Made by a program: the position numbers and the translations under genes. From contig OU612067.1 in NCBI GenBank assembly GCA_914767715.1, positions 13,523,001-13,587,000 of the forward strand: a stretch of 64,000 bases of DNA. The letters run 5' to 3'. A model generated the notes under the pieces. It was not told the DNA's origin. It did not search any database and saw nothing but the letters and a program-made list of their open reading frames with translations. The stretch is from Membranipora membranacea (lineage: Eukaryota > Bryozoa > Gymnolaemata > Cheilostomatida > Membraniporidae). Below, one piece after another: positions 1-12,270 of this stretch. Each line of letters begins with the position of its first letter. The stretch's first letter is position 1.

Positions 1-3000
1 TTTTGGAACAACTACAACATTTATACTAGTTTCATGAAGTTATCCCCCCTCTGCATCTACATCGTACTGACAAATATAGACTGTCAGATTTTGTTCCTCA
101 TTTCATTATCACAAATGCCAGACTTGAGACAGATATTGCCAGTTAAGTTAAGACTGACAAGTTCTGAAATATTTACCTCTGATGAAAACCACCAACCAAA
201 CTAACACAGCATTTAACCCAAATTCCAGGTTACCTCTGAGAATTGTGGGTTAGACATAAGTAGGTGGAAACAGAATTAACTCTGCGTGGATCAAAAGAGC
301 AGAAATAGTGACCACCAACTATTTATTATTACTTAAAATTCCCTGACCGCCGTTACCACAAGGGGAGTTGAGGGGAACAGCAACACTTTATTTCCACTAA
401 CCTATCCTGTCATACAAAGTACACTGCTAACACATATTTGATTACATCGATAATAAGATCAAATATAAAATAGCTGCTGACAGCTGTCTGTATGCTGATT
501 GAGTTGATGTTGATTTGCCAATAAAACACTTACCGTTACCTTAGGCATTGACATCATTATGAACTTATACCAATGTATTGAAACAACACTAACAAGATTG
601 AATGTACACAAGTCATGTTGATGTTACCATAGATATATTGACCTCAGACAAAATATTCAACCCAATTACCTTGACTTGTACTTCAGAAGAACAAAACCCA
701 GTCTAACGCATCTCACCACCCCCAATCAAACGCATGGCATCATCGTCACCATCTATCGTGCCGAGGTAATTTTGAAATCTTATTTGACTCAGTATAGGGT
801 TATCCTATGGCTTAGAAAAACCTATACACATGGATGCAGTGAGATTCGCATCGGAAAATCCTTAAAATAAACTAGATCTCATTCCCTTGCTTGCAAGATA
901 GTAAATTGTATTTATCAGTTATGAGTGTCTCGCAGTAGAGACCTGAATGGTCCTCCTTTTTATGTCACCACAAGACTCCGAACACGAAACTTCATGTTGG
1001 GCTGATAAGTGGTCAAAATATCTCCAAATAAGTCAAAACATTACTTCAAAAGGTCTTTTATTCTAACTCACCATGCATAGTGTGCATGTTTGCGTAATAT
1101 CCATGTCTCTGAGCAAATGATTCACCAGAAAATTCCAAACACACAGGAATAGATTTTGTGTACTAGTTCTGATGTTTGGTAGCAATGAAAACAAAACCAT
1201 GAAGCAGAACGCGAGAGTAAATACAAGCGTCATTAGAATAGTATCAAAAATCTGAACTATATCCAACAACGTGAAACAATGTAAACTTTTAAATCGATTT
1301 CAGTATATTTATTACTGAATATATCGGTTTCAGATTTCATATGATTTTAAGACCTCTAAGCAGTGCTTGAATTAAAATCTACTACATGATTAAATGTAAT
1401 TTTGAATTTAACTCAAATGGTAATAGTCCGGTTTAAGCCTATATTAAATGCCTGATATATTGGAAAAGTGATTTGCTCTTTTGGATTACAATGATGTCAT
1501 AAGATTGATTGTTAAACTCTTAAAACAAACCTTTTATCATTTTCAATATGTTTTGGCAGGGTTGTCGTATCCGCAGGCAATAGTTATTGAGAAGGAAGAA
1601 GGTGAAATGCGGTCACAACATAGAATAATAACTTGATGATACAATAGGCTGAGTATGCCATACACACAACTACGTAGGTAAAAAAGTGGTTCTCAGTCTT
1701 AAATATGGCTGAGCAATCTGGCCCTAGTCTTAGGAAATGAGTGCCTGGATCGCTGTTTGAGCAAGGACTTAGAGGGAGTAAGAGGGACTGGATTTAATAT
1801 ATCTCCCCAGTTAGTTACAGTACTAGAAGTTATTTTCTTCTTTTCATTTAGATATCCAAGATTTAATCCACAAGTGGTCACAACTTACGATAGTGGTGCA
1901 CACTGTAATCACCACATTTTAGTGACCGAAAACCACATTCTGCAGTGGAAACGAAACACATAGTTCTCAACAGTGCTGGATAGACTTTTATCAATGGTTC
2001 GCCTGTCTCATTTACCAAAAATCACTTTGGTATAAACACTAGCCTTGTCAAGCAGCTAATTTTTATTGGTTTTGGGAGTCTTGTGACGCCGCTATTTTTT
2101 TCTGCGACAAAAAAAGAAGCTGCATGACAAGGGTTATCAGAACAAGGAAGTCAAAGCTTCAATACCAACATTCCTGTGCTCATAGAATGGAATGAAGTGG
2201 TACACCCATATTTGGGCAGTGACCAATGTTTTACATTTGACCACACTCCATAGCTTTACCTATTGTGAATAACAGATCTAAAGACTGGTGCGGAGTGAAG
2301 GCGTCCCGCTTTGGATGCGTCTTCCTATTTATTGACTTCACTCTGTCCAAATTCTGGCGGCGTGGAAAGAGTTCTATACCAGGTTAGTCTGAGCCCCCAG
2401 ACTTTTGCCCACCGGCCGCCAGCCCCCCCCCCCCCTCCCCGGGTGTAAGTAAGGCTACTCCCATCAAGTCAATATTTTTCTCCCTTACAATATGCTGTAC
2501 TCACCTCTTACTATGGGAGATGGCATACTATTACCCTTTTAAATATCCTAAGATTTTAGATACATATCCATTCCGATAAGTTGACACTCCAGCCAGAATC
2601 CAAAATCCAAAACAGTGTGTATACTATCCCTCAAAGATCTAGTAAGTAACCAACTGTTTAATTACAATCCTTATACAGACATTATTGTACGTCTGGTCTG
2701 ATGTCAATTGTACAATAACTTTGACCAGCTCGACGACGGCTACTTGGCAAGTGTTTTAAGTCAGCCTAATACAATAAAGAACATGAGAATTAAGATTCAA
2801 TATTCAATGGATAATTAGCAACAAACCTAATGCTATGTGTAATTACTTCTATTACTGAAATTGAAGCCATTATGTCACAATGGGCAGCCAAGCATTTCAT
2901 AGGCATTGCAGCATTATGCTACATAAAACATTGCAATGCATAATCTTTTGTGAGCAAATCACAATTCCTTTTTTGAACTTTGTTTCAACTATAAATAAAT

Positions 3001-4922
3001 CGATCTCGGCTTGACAATGCTGTTAGGCATCGTATTACAATCGAGGTTTCAGGTGCGTACAGCCAGAATTTGGAGTACCACTCCACTATGGTGCACGTTT
3101 CTAATTCGCTTACGACAAAACAAAAGAGTTTCAGTTTCACAGAATTACATTTCATTCCACGGAGCAAAGCGCAGACTCAATGATCCGACTGGCCAAGGTC
3201 TAATTAATAACTTCGTTACAGCATTTCTAAAGATCGTGACGTAAAATCAGCAACACGCTCAACGCCAAATGGCAGCTAATGTGGCCCATTACAGAAAATT
3301 TGTCAATCACAATAGCGTTATTAATACAAGTTTTACAATAATCAGATATGATTGACATTTTCATATACAAGTGCAAAATTATTTATAAAGGAGAACCTAG
3401 GATTGAAAACTCAAAAATGCCAATCATCTTTTTAGAACACATATGAAGGGCCTGAACTTGGTCAACCTTTATTCTGAAAAGAATAGTAAGAACAAAACCA
3501 AGCACCTGAGGTGTCAGAAATACAAGAACTTCACACTAAGCAGAAGGAAATATGAGCCGAATGCTGCCGTGTGCTGCCTTTGACCATTAGGTGCACCAGG
3601 GAGAATTCTCCCTGGGTGCACCGGAGCTAGGTATTCATCGCAAACAGTCATCAGAGACCTCAGGAACAGTAAATTCGGTACATTAACTACCATCAATATG
3701 GTGGTGTTTTATTTCAAAGTCACTTAAACTCGAACTGCCCCCTACTGGACTGTTGTTTTAGAATTGTTTTGATTAAATATAAAGCAATATAAAACAATGT
3801 ATAAACTATTATATAATAAAAAATAACTTGTAGCTACTAAACACATAACTCACCTAGAGCCTACAAAACATCGCAATGTTTTATCATATTCTGGGTTTAG
3901 GCCATTTGGGAAAATGCGCTTACTTCTACTAATAACAAAAACGGGGATTTGTGAAACTTTAGAATGTAGAATGTAGAATAAATACAGGGCTATTCCATAG
4001 CCAACCTTACCCAAGACAGACTGACAAGTGGTGCATCTTTATCTGAATCTCTCTGCTCTCAAACGGGAAGGAAGGTTAGCCTAGTAACGTAGCCACAAAC
4101 AAAATAAGTGCCTGCATGGTTCAAAGTCTGAGATCTTAGATTAGAATCGTGTCAAAATACCCAACATTTGCACACCAGGATCTCTTGAAGGAACAACTTG
4201 TAGAAATTGGGGGTAAACAATGTATAGCCATTCTTTTCAGCTTAGATTTTTTATTTCATTATTTTCTTTCTTAATTCTACTGGTTACTGGCGTAGTTGTG
4301 GCTATATCAGTAAAAAATACGAAAGTGGTGCCTGTGTAGATCATTTGATTCCCTTAAACCATGATATTAAAGTTAATGAGAGGTAATAGAAATGGTCTCA
4401 TCATTTTCAAGGCTTCAGACAATCTATGCCTTAACAAGTTGGTAGGAGTACATTTAACACCTGCTTAGCGATATATGGGTACCAACAGGCAATATTGCAA
4501 TAATATCTTTCCTATACATTAATAAAAAGCTGTCTCTCTAGTTTTGCAGTATAACAGCATTATGCATATATGTCTTTAAAAATAGTCAACATTCAAAAAG
4601 TCACCACACTAGCAGATTACAGCACCAAGTATACATAATATATCTCATAAAAGATCAGTCTGAACTACAGCACGATAAAGTATATCAAAATAGATATAAA
4701 ATTTAGTTGCACATAATTTTGTTTGGTCTATTAAAAAAAGGTTAATTTAATGGAAAAGACATTTGGTGGTGATCACAGGGTCTACATTTTGACCATAATA
4801 AAACATGAATGATGCAGTAGTCTGTCTGTGATAATTTTTCCATACATTTGCAATGTTAAAGCTCCGCAGTTGGCATCCCAGAGTTTGTGACGCAGTTCTA
4901 CTTGGTTGTATTTTTTGTCATC
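1..4922. other. Region without a supportable gene
   Basis: AT-rich sequence with many short open frames but none with splice signals plus recognisable protein content. It holds a C-rich run near 2425-2440 and a near-perfect short palindrome at 3590-3622. A few donor-like motifs on the minus strand (for example near 1067-1073 and 3848-3854) could belong to untranslated or unseen exons, but I could not join them into a gene. The 3' untranslated region of the SWEET gene presumably occupies some of the right-hand end. Confidence 0.5.
3590..3622. repeat. Near-perfect palindrome (hairpin)
   Basis: The sequence reads GGTGCACC-AGGGAGAA followed directly by TTCTCCCTG-GGTGCACC. The two arms (16 and 17 bases) are complementary except for one extra G. 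No spacer lies between them, so it could extrude as a cruciform or form an RNA hairpin. No flanking gene explains it. Confidence 0.8.
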
Positions 4923-7890
4923 TCACGTCGGCAATGCAGGCTTTGGTCGGGATGGATAAAGTCCAAATAATGATAGCTGGGCTATAGCGACGATTACGCC
5001 GAGGATATTTGGTCCCTAAAAATACACAAAATATTTTGACAGTAATGAGTATACTGCTGAAGGTCCTGCTGAAGGTCCTGCTGAATCATAATGAGACTGT
5101 TACTGATCAGCGCTCTGGCAGGTGCTTCTAGTGATCAGTCTTGAATCAAATGGCTACATACATTGAAGCGCTGGTACCCATCTAACCTCCAGTCGAGGGC
5201 CCAGCTGGAAAAAGGAACACCGCTAACAGGCAACCCTAAGACTTGGTTTGAGTTGTTACCATGTTGATAACCATAATAAATTTCGACACTTTAATCTTTG
5301 AACATTTTAATTGAGAAGGTACAATAACATGAATATGAAATATGTTTTGAGTAACATCCTGGTGGAACTATAAAATGTTGAAACAAAAAGAGGGCCTTAT
5401 GTTTGCAGTAGGGTTTAGTGTAACATCGAGATTATATATCTGTCTGATTGTTTATCTAAGGACCTAACATGTGCCTGCCCCCAAATAACTCCCTCCCCCC
5501 ACAAACAAAGCCTGGCCAGGTTAATGTAAGATCATAATCGTGAAAAAATCTGATGAAGTGAGTTAAGTGCTAAAAATAGTTAAACATTGATCTATGTATT
5601 AAACAGACTTACCATAACATATACATCATCGAGATATTTTCCATACACACTCCATTCCAAACCAACAACAAAATTGGCCACTGAGAGGGTGAAATTCATA
5701 GAGGCAGTAGATTTATTTGCTATCACAGTCCCCTGTAATCAAAAATTGTTAACCAGTGTTCTCATTTCAACTCAGGGACTAAATCTTTCATCAAAAAGGC
5801 AGACTGATCAGAAGTGCCCTTAAGCAGATTGAGTTATCTTACCATTGATAAAATTACAGACAACTTCTACCCAATTGTGGCGAGCCACTCTCACATTTCA
5901 CCAGGGAGGTTGGGATACCCTCCCACCCTCACTGGTTTCACTGTTAAGAACTAGGTTTAACAATAATCACTCAGCAGAAAGACTTAGCACATCAAAGACA
6001 TGAATCTTTCAAGTTTGTCTTTGTGTACATAATCTGAAATCACGAGAAGAATTTTGGTGAGAATCACTTACCATGGCAGATAGGGGTGCTGCGTAGGCAA
6101 GGACGGCAAGAAAAGATCCAATAGAGCCAAGTGTATCCATCACTAATAACTTATTATTCACTGTTGTATACATGTACGCATATGTATATACAGCTGAGAG
6201 AAATAAGGCAGACCCAATCAGCTGCTGGTTAAATAATCTCTGTAAAGTAAAAAGGCAGATATTGTGATGACTTATAGGTCATTATCTCGCTGATCGAAAC
6301 AGTAACAAACTCAAGTGTGGAAGTTTAGGAGCATAGACAGATGGCTACTATCACACTGACATTGAAATTACATTATTAACATGTGTATCTCTAATCGTTA
6401 GAGCCAATGTAGTATGGGTACCTCGCATGTAGCCACCCCTAATTAATAAAACTGAACACGGGTTGTCACACCAAATTCCTTGTGATGGTACTCATACTAA
6501 GTGAATTAATTCACTCTCTATCAATCAGAGATAAACATGCAATAGTATATCACGTGATCAGTGTGGGCTACTATTCCATGCGTCATCACTGAGGCACCAG
6601 AGAAGTTAACAAAATAAATTGGAGGCAATTCGGAGCTGTCTATGCTGTCACATTTGTGAGACAACTCCCAAATTCAGCATTGACCTTTCCATTCTAACCA
6701 GAGAGTGGCATATGCCCCAGACCCTGTTCAATTGTGTGCTTAAAACACTTAGAACTGAGTCATAACTTACCTTGCTTTTTGTATAAGTGTAGAATATGAA
6801 TATGTAGGTTATTTGTAGTGTTGCTCCAGTGCAATTGACGTAAAATATGACAGTGTTAACTTTGAGTATTGCGTACAAAATCCAAACGGCGCAGCTACAA
6901 CATAAGATGTCACACTGACAATGAAAATAACCAGATCAAAGTCAAATAGCTCAGCTAAGCAGTACTTTTTTCCATGCTAAACAATCAATCCATCAAATTA
7001 TCTAAGTTATCGAATGAGCTAAGTTATCAAACTATCCCAGCTAAACAACAAATGGCTGCTTGGAATGGTTGCGATGAGAGGTATGATTATTATAAGTAAA
7101 ACCTCTCCCCTTCATCTATTTGACTGTGACTGGAAAAAAATAGTGTGAATATATTTACATTTTAGTTCATACATACTTAGTAAACATTGCCACGTATGGA
7201 AATACGGAAGTTTCACCGGTACTTCTGTGTCTCACCACAGCAAATATCGCAGGCCTGTAGAAAAAAATAAGAAGGATATAACCTGAAGTAAAACATTTTT
7301 TTAAAAAAAGGTTTAAATCAGCATTTTGTAATGCTCAAATTTACTAAAATATTTGACATCGCAGATGTACCTTGTAAAACCCTTTTTCGGTGTCTCAGGG
7401 GGAAAGTATTTAGAAGTTGGCCCACCCCCAATGTACTCCTGTCTGAGAAGAGCATTTACAAAATGAAATTGTTAACAGAGAGACGTTGTTATAGGTGAGG
7501 AGTTCTTTACGGAAAGACGTCTTTCACAGAGAGTATGTAGAAAAAATGTAAATCACTTTTTATTAGCAGCTATCCAGCTATCTTTACAGTAGATGAAACA
7601 TATTACATAGCAACATACATATGAAATTAGAGTTAGCGCACCCCTGTACAAGGTTGGAGTCGTCAAGCTAGGCTTATTGTCAGGAGAGCTCGCCCACTTT
7701 AGCAGCATGTGTAGTGACTGGGATTCGAACCAGCAACCCTCAGATTATCTAGTTTGAATCCCAACCACTACGCCACCCTGCCTGAGTAGTTTGTAACTTA
7801 CCATCCTGTAAGATATAATAAAACTGAGGAGGTGGCTGCTGCAAATGAGATGTAATCTGTAGTTGTATATTCTTCGTCCAGGTGCTCCAT
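4923..7890 (-). CDS. SWEET1: SWEET sugar transporter (SLC50 family)
   Basis: Bidirectional sugar uniporter with two MtN3/saliva three-helix repeats, in plasma or internal membranes. Six coding exons on the minus strand: 7802-7890, 7177-7254, 6771-6894, 6072-6239, 5613-5732, 4923-5015. These join in frame to 223 residues, the usual size of animal SWEET1. Residues 40-51 (RSTGETSVFPYV) are the family signature after helix 1, and AAPLSAM (about residues 164-170) is the matching proline site in the second repeat. NKSTASMNF follows in the second repeat, and the tail is short and polar. Start: ATG at 7888-7890. An acceptor at about 7938 suggests that a 5' untranslated exon lies upstream, possibly ending at the donor near 8498. 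Intron 1 contains a SINE-like sequence and a 72-nt exon-like block; intron 3 carries a 214-bp MITE-like copy. Family assignment is firm; the substrate is not readable from sequence. Confidence 0.93.
6352..6565. mobile_element. MITE-like element, family 1, copy A
   Basis: Bounded by inverted CACACTGA...TCAGTGTG termini, 214 bp, in SWEET intron 3. It shares long blocks (for example TTAATTCACTCTCTATC and CCTTGTGATGGTACTCAT) with copies at 59855-60066 and 62584-62774. No coding capacity; probably a non-autonomous DNA transposon. Confidence 0.75.
7371..7442 (-). other. 72-nt exon-like block in SWEET intron 1 (possible poison exon)
   Basis: Bounded by a good acceptor (ctcag) and a usable donor (AG|gtacatc), exactly 72 nt, and open in the frame that joins the next exon (ends ...KKGFT before the RP of exon 2). 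Spliced after exon 1, however, its first base completes TGA, so inclusion would stop translation at residue 30. Skipping gives a perfectly normal SWEET. It could be a regulated poison exon, an alternative first-exon remnant, or chance. Confidence 0.3.
7625..7785 (-). mobile_element. tRNA-derived SINE-like sequence
   Basis: On the minus strand an A-box-like stretch (TGGCGTAGTGGTTGG, about 7763-7777) is followed about 30 bases later by a canonical B box (GGTTCGAATCC, 7721-7731). That is the layout of a polymerase III promoter. No complete tRNA cloverleaf can be drawn, so a SINE head is more likely than a tRNA gene. It lies in SWEET intron 1. The 3' boundary is uncertain. Confidence 0.55.
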
Positions 7891-9726
7891 GATGCCGGGC
7901 TATGCGTATACCGCTACAATCACCACACCATCTGTACTGTTGATTAGAGAGAAGAAAATTTTTACATGATACGTAATTGCAGATAAATTTCCTTTATTAG
8001 ATCCTGTCCATGCTAAGGAGTACATGTGCAAGTTTAGGTTGAGGAATATTCAGATTTTGTTTGATCAATGATATGGTCCCTCCTGGCTATGTATTAGTAA
8101 AACATTTTACAATCGAAGACTACAATTTCACCAAACAATTTGTAGTCAGCTATGTAAATAGAAAGGAATGTTTTATTTGACGTATTCTATCATCAAAACA
8201 TAAAAGGGACCCACAAATTGGCAAAGAGCACCAATAGGCCTAGTGTTGTTCCAATAAATTCAGTGCTTGAAATGTGATGGTGCCGCTAGCCAATATGTCG
8301 CCTCTCGGCCAAGACAACAGCCATGGTACCACATGTGACAAGTCATAAATATTTGGTTGTGATGGGTCAGATGTTTCCATACACTCAACTACCTGTGGGA
8401 ACTGCATCTGCTTAATAATCACAGTCGATAGGGTTCTTGAGGCAAAGTTCAGATCATCAGCGCGGTTGATAGACATAGGCCTATTATACTTACCTTGCCA
8501 ATAAGATTAAAGATGCAGGTTGGGGAGTGTGCTTGTATTGAGTGAAAAATACTATCATGTTTCTCGTTTGCCTCCTCCTTCCCCAACCAATCCAATGAAC
8601 AAAGCATTTCATAACATTGAAAGGCCAGCACAAACCAATTAACAGGTAAGTTGATAGATGGACATAGATACATAGTACAATCATTTTGCCTTATATTCTA
8701 TTTATTATATTATGAACTCTCTATACATTATATAGATATAGTTAGATAGATTAGAGGCCTATCTATATTATAATTATATATATATATACTATAATAATAT
8801 TATTGATAGGCATGTGTATGAAAGTATATGATAGAGGGTGAAAATGTGTGTTTGCCAGAAAGGCAGGTTGGACTGACTCACAAAATGTAATCCAAACATG
8901 TCCCAATTACCTGAATTGAGCCTTTTTGTTGTTCCAACTCGGCCTCTGATTACTAACTTTGAATGAGAATATTTACATGACCGGAAATAAAATGTGTATA
9001 CCTGTAGTGAGCCAAGTAAATTCAATTATATAATTTCATCTTTCTCAACAATAATCTGATTAGTCTAAATATAACTTTCTAAGCCAATCAGAATTAGGGT
9101 TATCAAACTGCATTTCATTAACACTGAGTCAATGATTTGCCATTTTCAGGTTTTTGCAGCAAACTGTTCCAGCAAACTCTCTTTTCCATTTATTATGGTC
9201 CATCATTATTAGGTGATAATAGTTACTACACACCTGGACAAGGCTATATATTTAGATCAAACTGAATTCAAGTATTGTTCCCATTGAGAAGGTGATTACA
9301 TTGCTTTTTCAAGCAGTCTTGTTTAACATTTTTATAGCACTACTTCTACTAGCTAGCAGTAATAAATAAATAATAAATTAACCCCTGACCAATTTTCCTA
9401 AGGATGATGTGATGAGAGTGATAATGAGAAGCAGTGGTACTTGGATCTGCAAAAAATATGTGAGCAAAGCCAGGCCAACCACATGGTTCTGACTAAGAGG
9501 CTCTTTGTCGTCCATCTTTTGGTGACTGAAAGTGAAAGCACACATTTATTCTAGTGAAACCCATTCTAGATGCTGTGTAGCAAGCTCAAACTGTCATTGC
9601 TACTAATTACAGAAAAATTCCAGCTCTATAATGGCAGTAGCCAGGTTTATGAAAAAACCATGGTAGAGGGTTTGCTAAGACATGTTTAGGTACTGATTCA
9701 GATCCAGAACACTAAGGTGTCATAAG
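7891..9726. other. Intergenic region between SWEET and the inverted repeat
   Basis: AT-rich. It probably holds the SWEET promoter and 5' untranslated exon (donor-like AAG|gtaagt on the minus strand near 8498). A (TA)n-rich tract lies at about 8765-8795. No coding exon with recognisable content was found. Confidence 0.4.
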
Positions 9727-9763
9727 ACCTGTGGCAGGTGGTGTATGGGACATGTCCATGGAC

Positions 9764-10077
9764 CACAGACAGCAGGTCACTGACAGTTGATTTGATGAGT
9801 TGCAGCCTTGTGTGTGTGTGGTTTGTGTTTGTTGTGGTGAAGATGTGAAGCTGCGCATGAACCAAGTTATCGCGGCTGCGCAGCTTCTGTACCCGCCAAA
9901 TGTGTTGCTCAGATGAGTCACTTCTATCTCATTGGTCAGAATATACGGGTACAGAAGCTGCACAGCCGCGATAACTTGGTTCATGCGCAGCTTCACATCT
10001 TCACCACAACAAACACAAACCACACACACACAAGGCTGCAACTCATCAAATCAACTGTCAGTGACCTGCTGTCTGTG
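9764..10077. repeat. Long, nearly perfect inverted repeat (132-bp arms, 50-bp spacer)
   Basis: The left arm 9764-9895 and right arm 9946-10077 are reverse complements of each other over 132 bases with a single mismatch that I can find (a C/T difference in the GGCTGYGCAG stretch). They are separated by a 50-base spacer containing TGAGTCA and ATTGG motifs. A weaker outer match (left 9727-9757, right about 10134-10165, sharing GGGACATGTC) flanks the arms. It lies about 280 bp upstream of the COA1-like start codon. It may be a foldback element, a source of hairpin RNA, or part of the promoter. Confidence 0.9.
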
Positions 10078-10360
10078 CATGGACACAACCCCCTACAGCA
10101 CAAAGAACAATGTTTTTAGGCCTTGAGTGCTGTCAGACATGTCCCACACGGCACCTGTCACACGTCTAACATCACTCGTCGCCAGCAAAGGTTTTTAGTG
10201 CCCAGCATAAATTTTTGTAATGGTTTTGAGATCTGCTGATACCTGTATTATTGTGGCTCCCTAATTACCCTTGCGTCAAATAAGACCTCAACATCAGGCC
10301 CCCATGGCAGGTTTAAGTTAAGTTCTGTACCTTTAAAACTTTTTCAGCTTACTGTGTAGC

Positions 10361-11935
10361 ATGAAAAAGGAGACAATCACATCATCATGGCAAATTTTTA
10401 AAAAGCTCCCTGAAATAGTAATGGGGAACAAAAAGCTCCTAGCCACACCTGCTGCGATAGGCGTGACGATGCTCGTATCTGGTGTTGTAGCCGTTTATCA
10501 TTCCTTCTACAAAAACCAACGTAAGTTCAATGAGGGTACATCTTGAAATGAGCGCTAACAGATAAGACTGTAATTATGGGATGAGATTGAAATGCTCTGC
10601 CTGGCAAAACCTCTGCATGACCTGTTGTTATATCACAAGCATATAGAGTACATTCATGAGTTATGTGTTCATATTTCTTATTGGTTAACTGGCTAGTGAT
10701 TGCCCAATTGCAGACTGCCTGATGCCTGTCAATTATGAAGTTTGATACCCAATCATGATGTTCTTATAACTGATAGCCACCCTAGAGGAGTAAGTGCTAG
10801 CTAGTTCGGGATAATTAAATGATTGCACGCAACACTTTTTTGCTTGCTTAGGTAAAAAAAAGTAAAGAAGTGGAGTAAACGCTTGTCAGCAAAAAATTTC
10901 AATCATTTAAGCGTTTGTGAGTTGATAAACTTTTCCTCCTATGAATACTTTACTCCTCTAGGGTAGTTACATAATATTGCCCATTGTTAATTTTATTTTG
11001 TCTATCTTATGTAAAGTATAATGATTGAGAACATGAACCGTTTATCTCATAAACAACATGAACACAGACAGTGTTTGAACAACTTTTCAGGCGAGTATCG
11101 ATCTACCGAGATCTACAAAGAGTCTATTAAACACCTCAGCGGCTACGAACCACTCGCTAAATATGTAGGCTCTCCCATTTATGTGCAGTGGGTCAAACAA
11201 GTTACATATGACAAGAATACAGTTACGCTTGTGGTCCCCTTTGGAGGACCCAAAGGCAAGGCTCTACTGATCATAAATGGCAGAAAAGGACCTAATAATA
11301 AGTAGGTGCAACCTATTATATTAACTTCCTACCTGTATTAAAATTATTGTGAATTAACCAAGCTTTTGGTATCAGTCTACAGATCTCAGTATAGTTTGTA
11401 ATACTGCTCTTCATTTATAAACACCCTGTGGGACAGTTTCAACTGATTTTCACCCGAATTTGGGATGAAAAGGTACTAAAAGGCACTATATCATGATAGA
11501 ATATATTAAATAGTCTTTTTATTACTTTGTTTCTCAACTTGGTGTGAAAATCAGCTGAAACTGTCCCACAGGTTGTTTATGAACCTAAACAGCACAAAGT
11601 GTTTGTGGGATATCTATTGTTGTAAAACAAAATTTCTAAAATCCCATCCCTGTGATATCTTCTTACACTGGTACCCTTTACTTACACGATATAATCATAG
11701 GCAGAGGTCATCACCAGCAATGAGTTGAGTTTATTTATATTGTAGGCCAGTGCTGGATAATTTAGAAATAGCTGTCAAGAATCCTCCCAAGAGATGGACA
11801 TTCTTAATAACTCATCACAACGACGGTGATTTAAATAACAATAATATTAGTGACGCTGACGTCAGTAACAGATTCGCTAGCCTGCCAAAAAGCGAAGTGA
11901 CATTTGATAATTCGCCTGTGTCAGCTAAGACGTGA
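10361..11935 (+). CDS. COA1/TIM21-like mitochondrial inner-membrane protein
   Basis: Likely homologue of cytochrome c oxidase assembly factor 1 (COA1/MITRAC15), which helps to assemble respiratory complexes in the mitochondrial inner membrane. Three exons, 10361-10520, 11091-11301 and 11746-11935, give 186 residues. A positively charged N-terminus precedes one membrane segment (about residues 29-47, TPAAIGVTMLVSGVVAVYH). An intermembrane-space-type domain follows, with YKESIKHL, a conserved-looking VGSPI, and LVVPFGGPKGKA ahead of a strand ending RWTFL. That order (helix, GSPI, P-x-G-x-K-G strand, R/K-W) is the COA1 pattern. The tail after residue 150 is polar and disordered. Start: the first ATG is in frame after an upstream stop; the ATG at 10421 is an alternative. 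AATAAA occurs at 12265. Family call by motif only. Confidence 0.68.
10779..10964. mobile_element. MITE-like element, family 2, copy A
   Basis: Termini ACCCTAGAGGAGTAA and its inverse TTACTCCTCTAGGGT enclose about 186 bp without coding capacity, in COA1 intron 1. A more decayed copy with the same left end lies at 43298-43458. Confidence 0.7.
11417..11580. mobile_element. MITE-like element with about 37-bp terminal inverted repeats
   Basis: The left end ATAAACACCCTGTGGGACAG (continuing to about 11453) is matched in reverse complement by the right end at 11544-11580 with about three differences. The 164-bp element has no coding capacity and lies in intron 2 of the COA1-like gene. I saw no other copy in the window. 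Confidence 0.8.
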
Positions 11936-12264
11936 CTATCCTGACCTGATATGGATGTAATGATCACAACATAGGCATTCACAGCTAGCTGCAGACAAAT
12001 GACCAATGATGAATGTTTGGAGTTGTCAGTTCTTACTTAGAGTGTGGACAACTCTTAAATTACGTTGACAATTGCTGTTTCAGCAACTGCCTTGTTTCAG
12101 CAATGCTATATAGAATATGATTTCTGCATGTGAGACTCCATTCCATAGCTTCATTGTGTCATTGAGATGTAGTCATTGGAGTGTTTTTCCTGTTTTACAT
12201 CAGAGAGGAACATGCTGCGATCAAAATGAGTTTTGTGCCAAAACCTTGAAAATGAGTTTGTGTC

Positions 12265-12270
12265 AATAAA
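12265..12270 (+). terminator. Polyadenylation signal of the COA1-like gene
   Basis: AATAAA 330 bases after the stop codon, followed at once by a GT-rich stretch (TGTTTGT), the usual layout of a cleavage and polyadenylation site. Confidence 0.55.

Noticed and set aside
7721-7785. Possible tRNA gene on the minus strand
   Set aside because: A and B boxes are present, but acceptor and anticodon stems do not pair properly; a SINE head is the better explanation.
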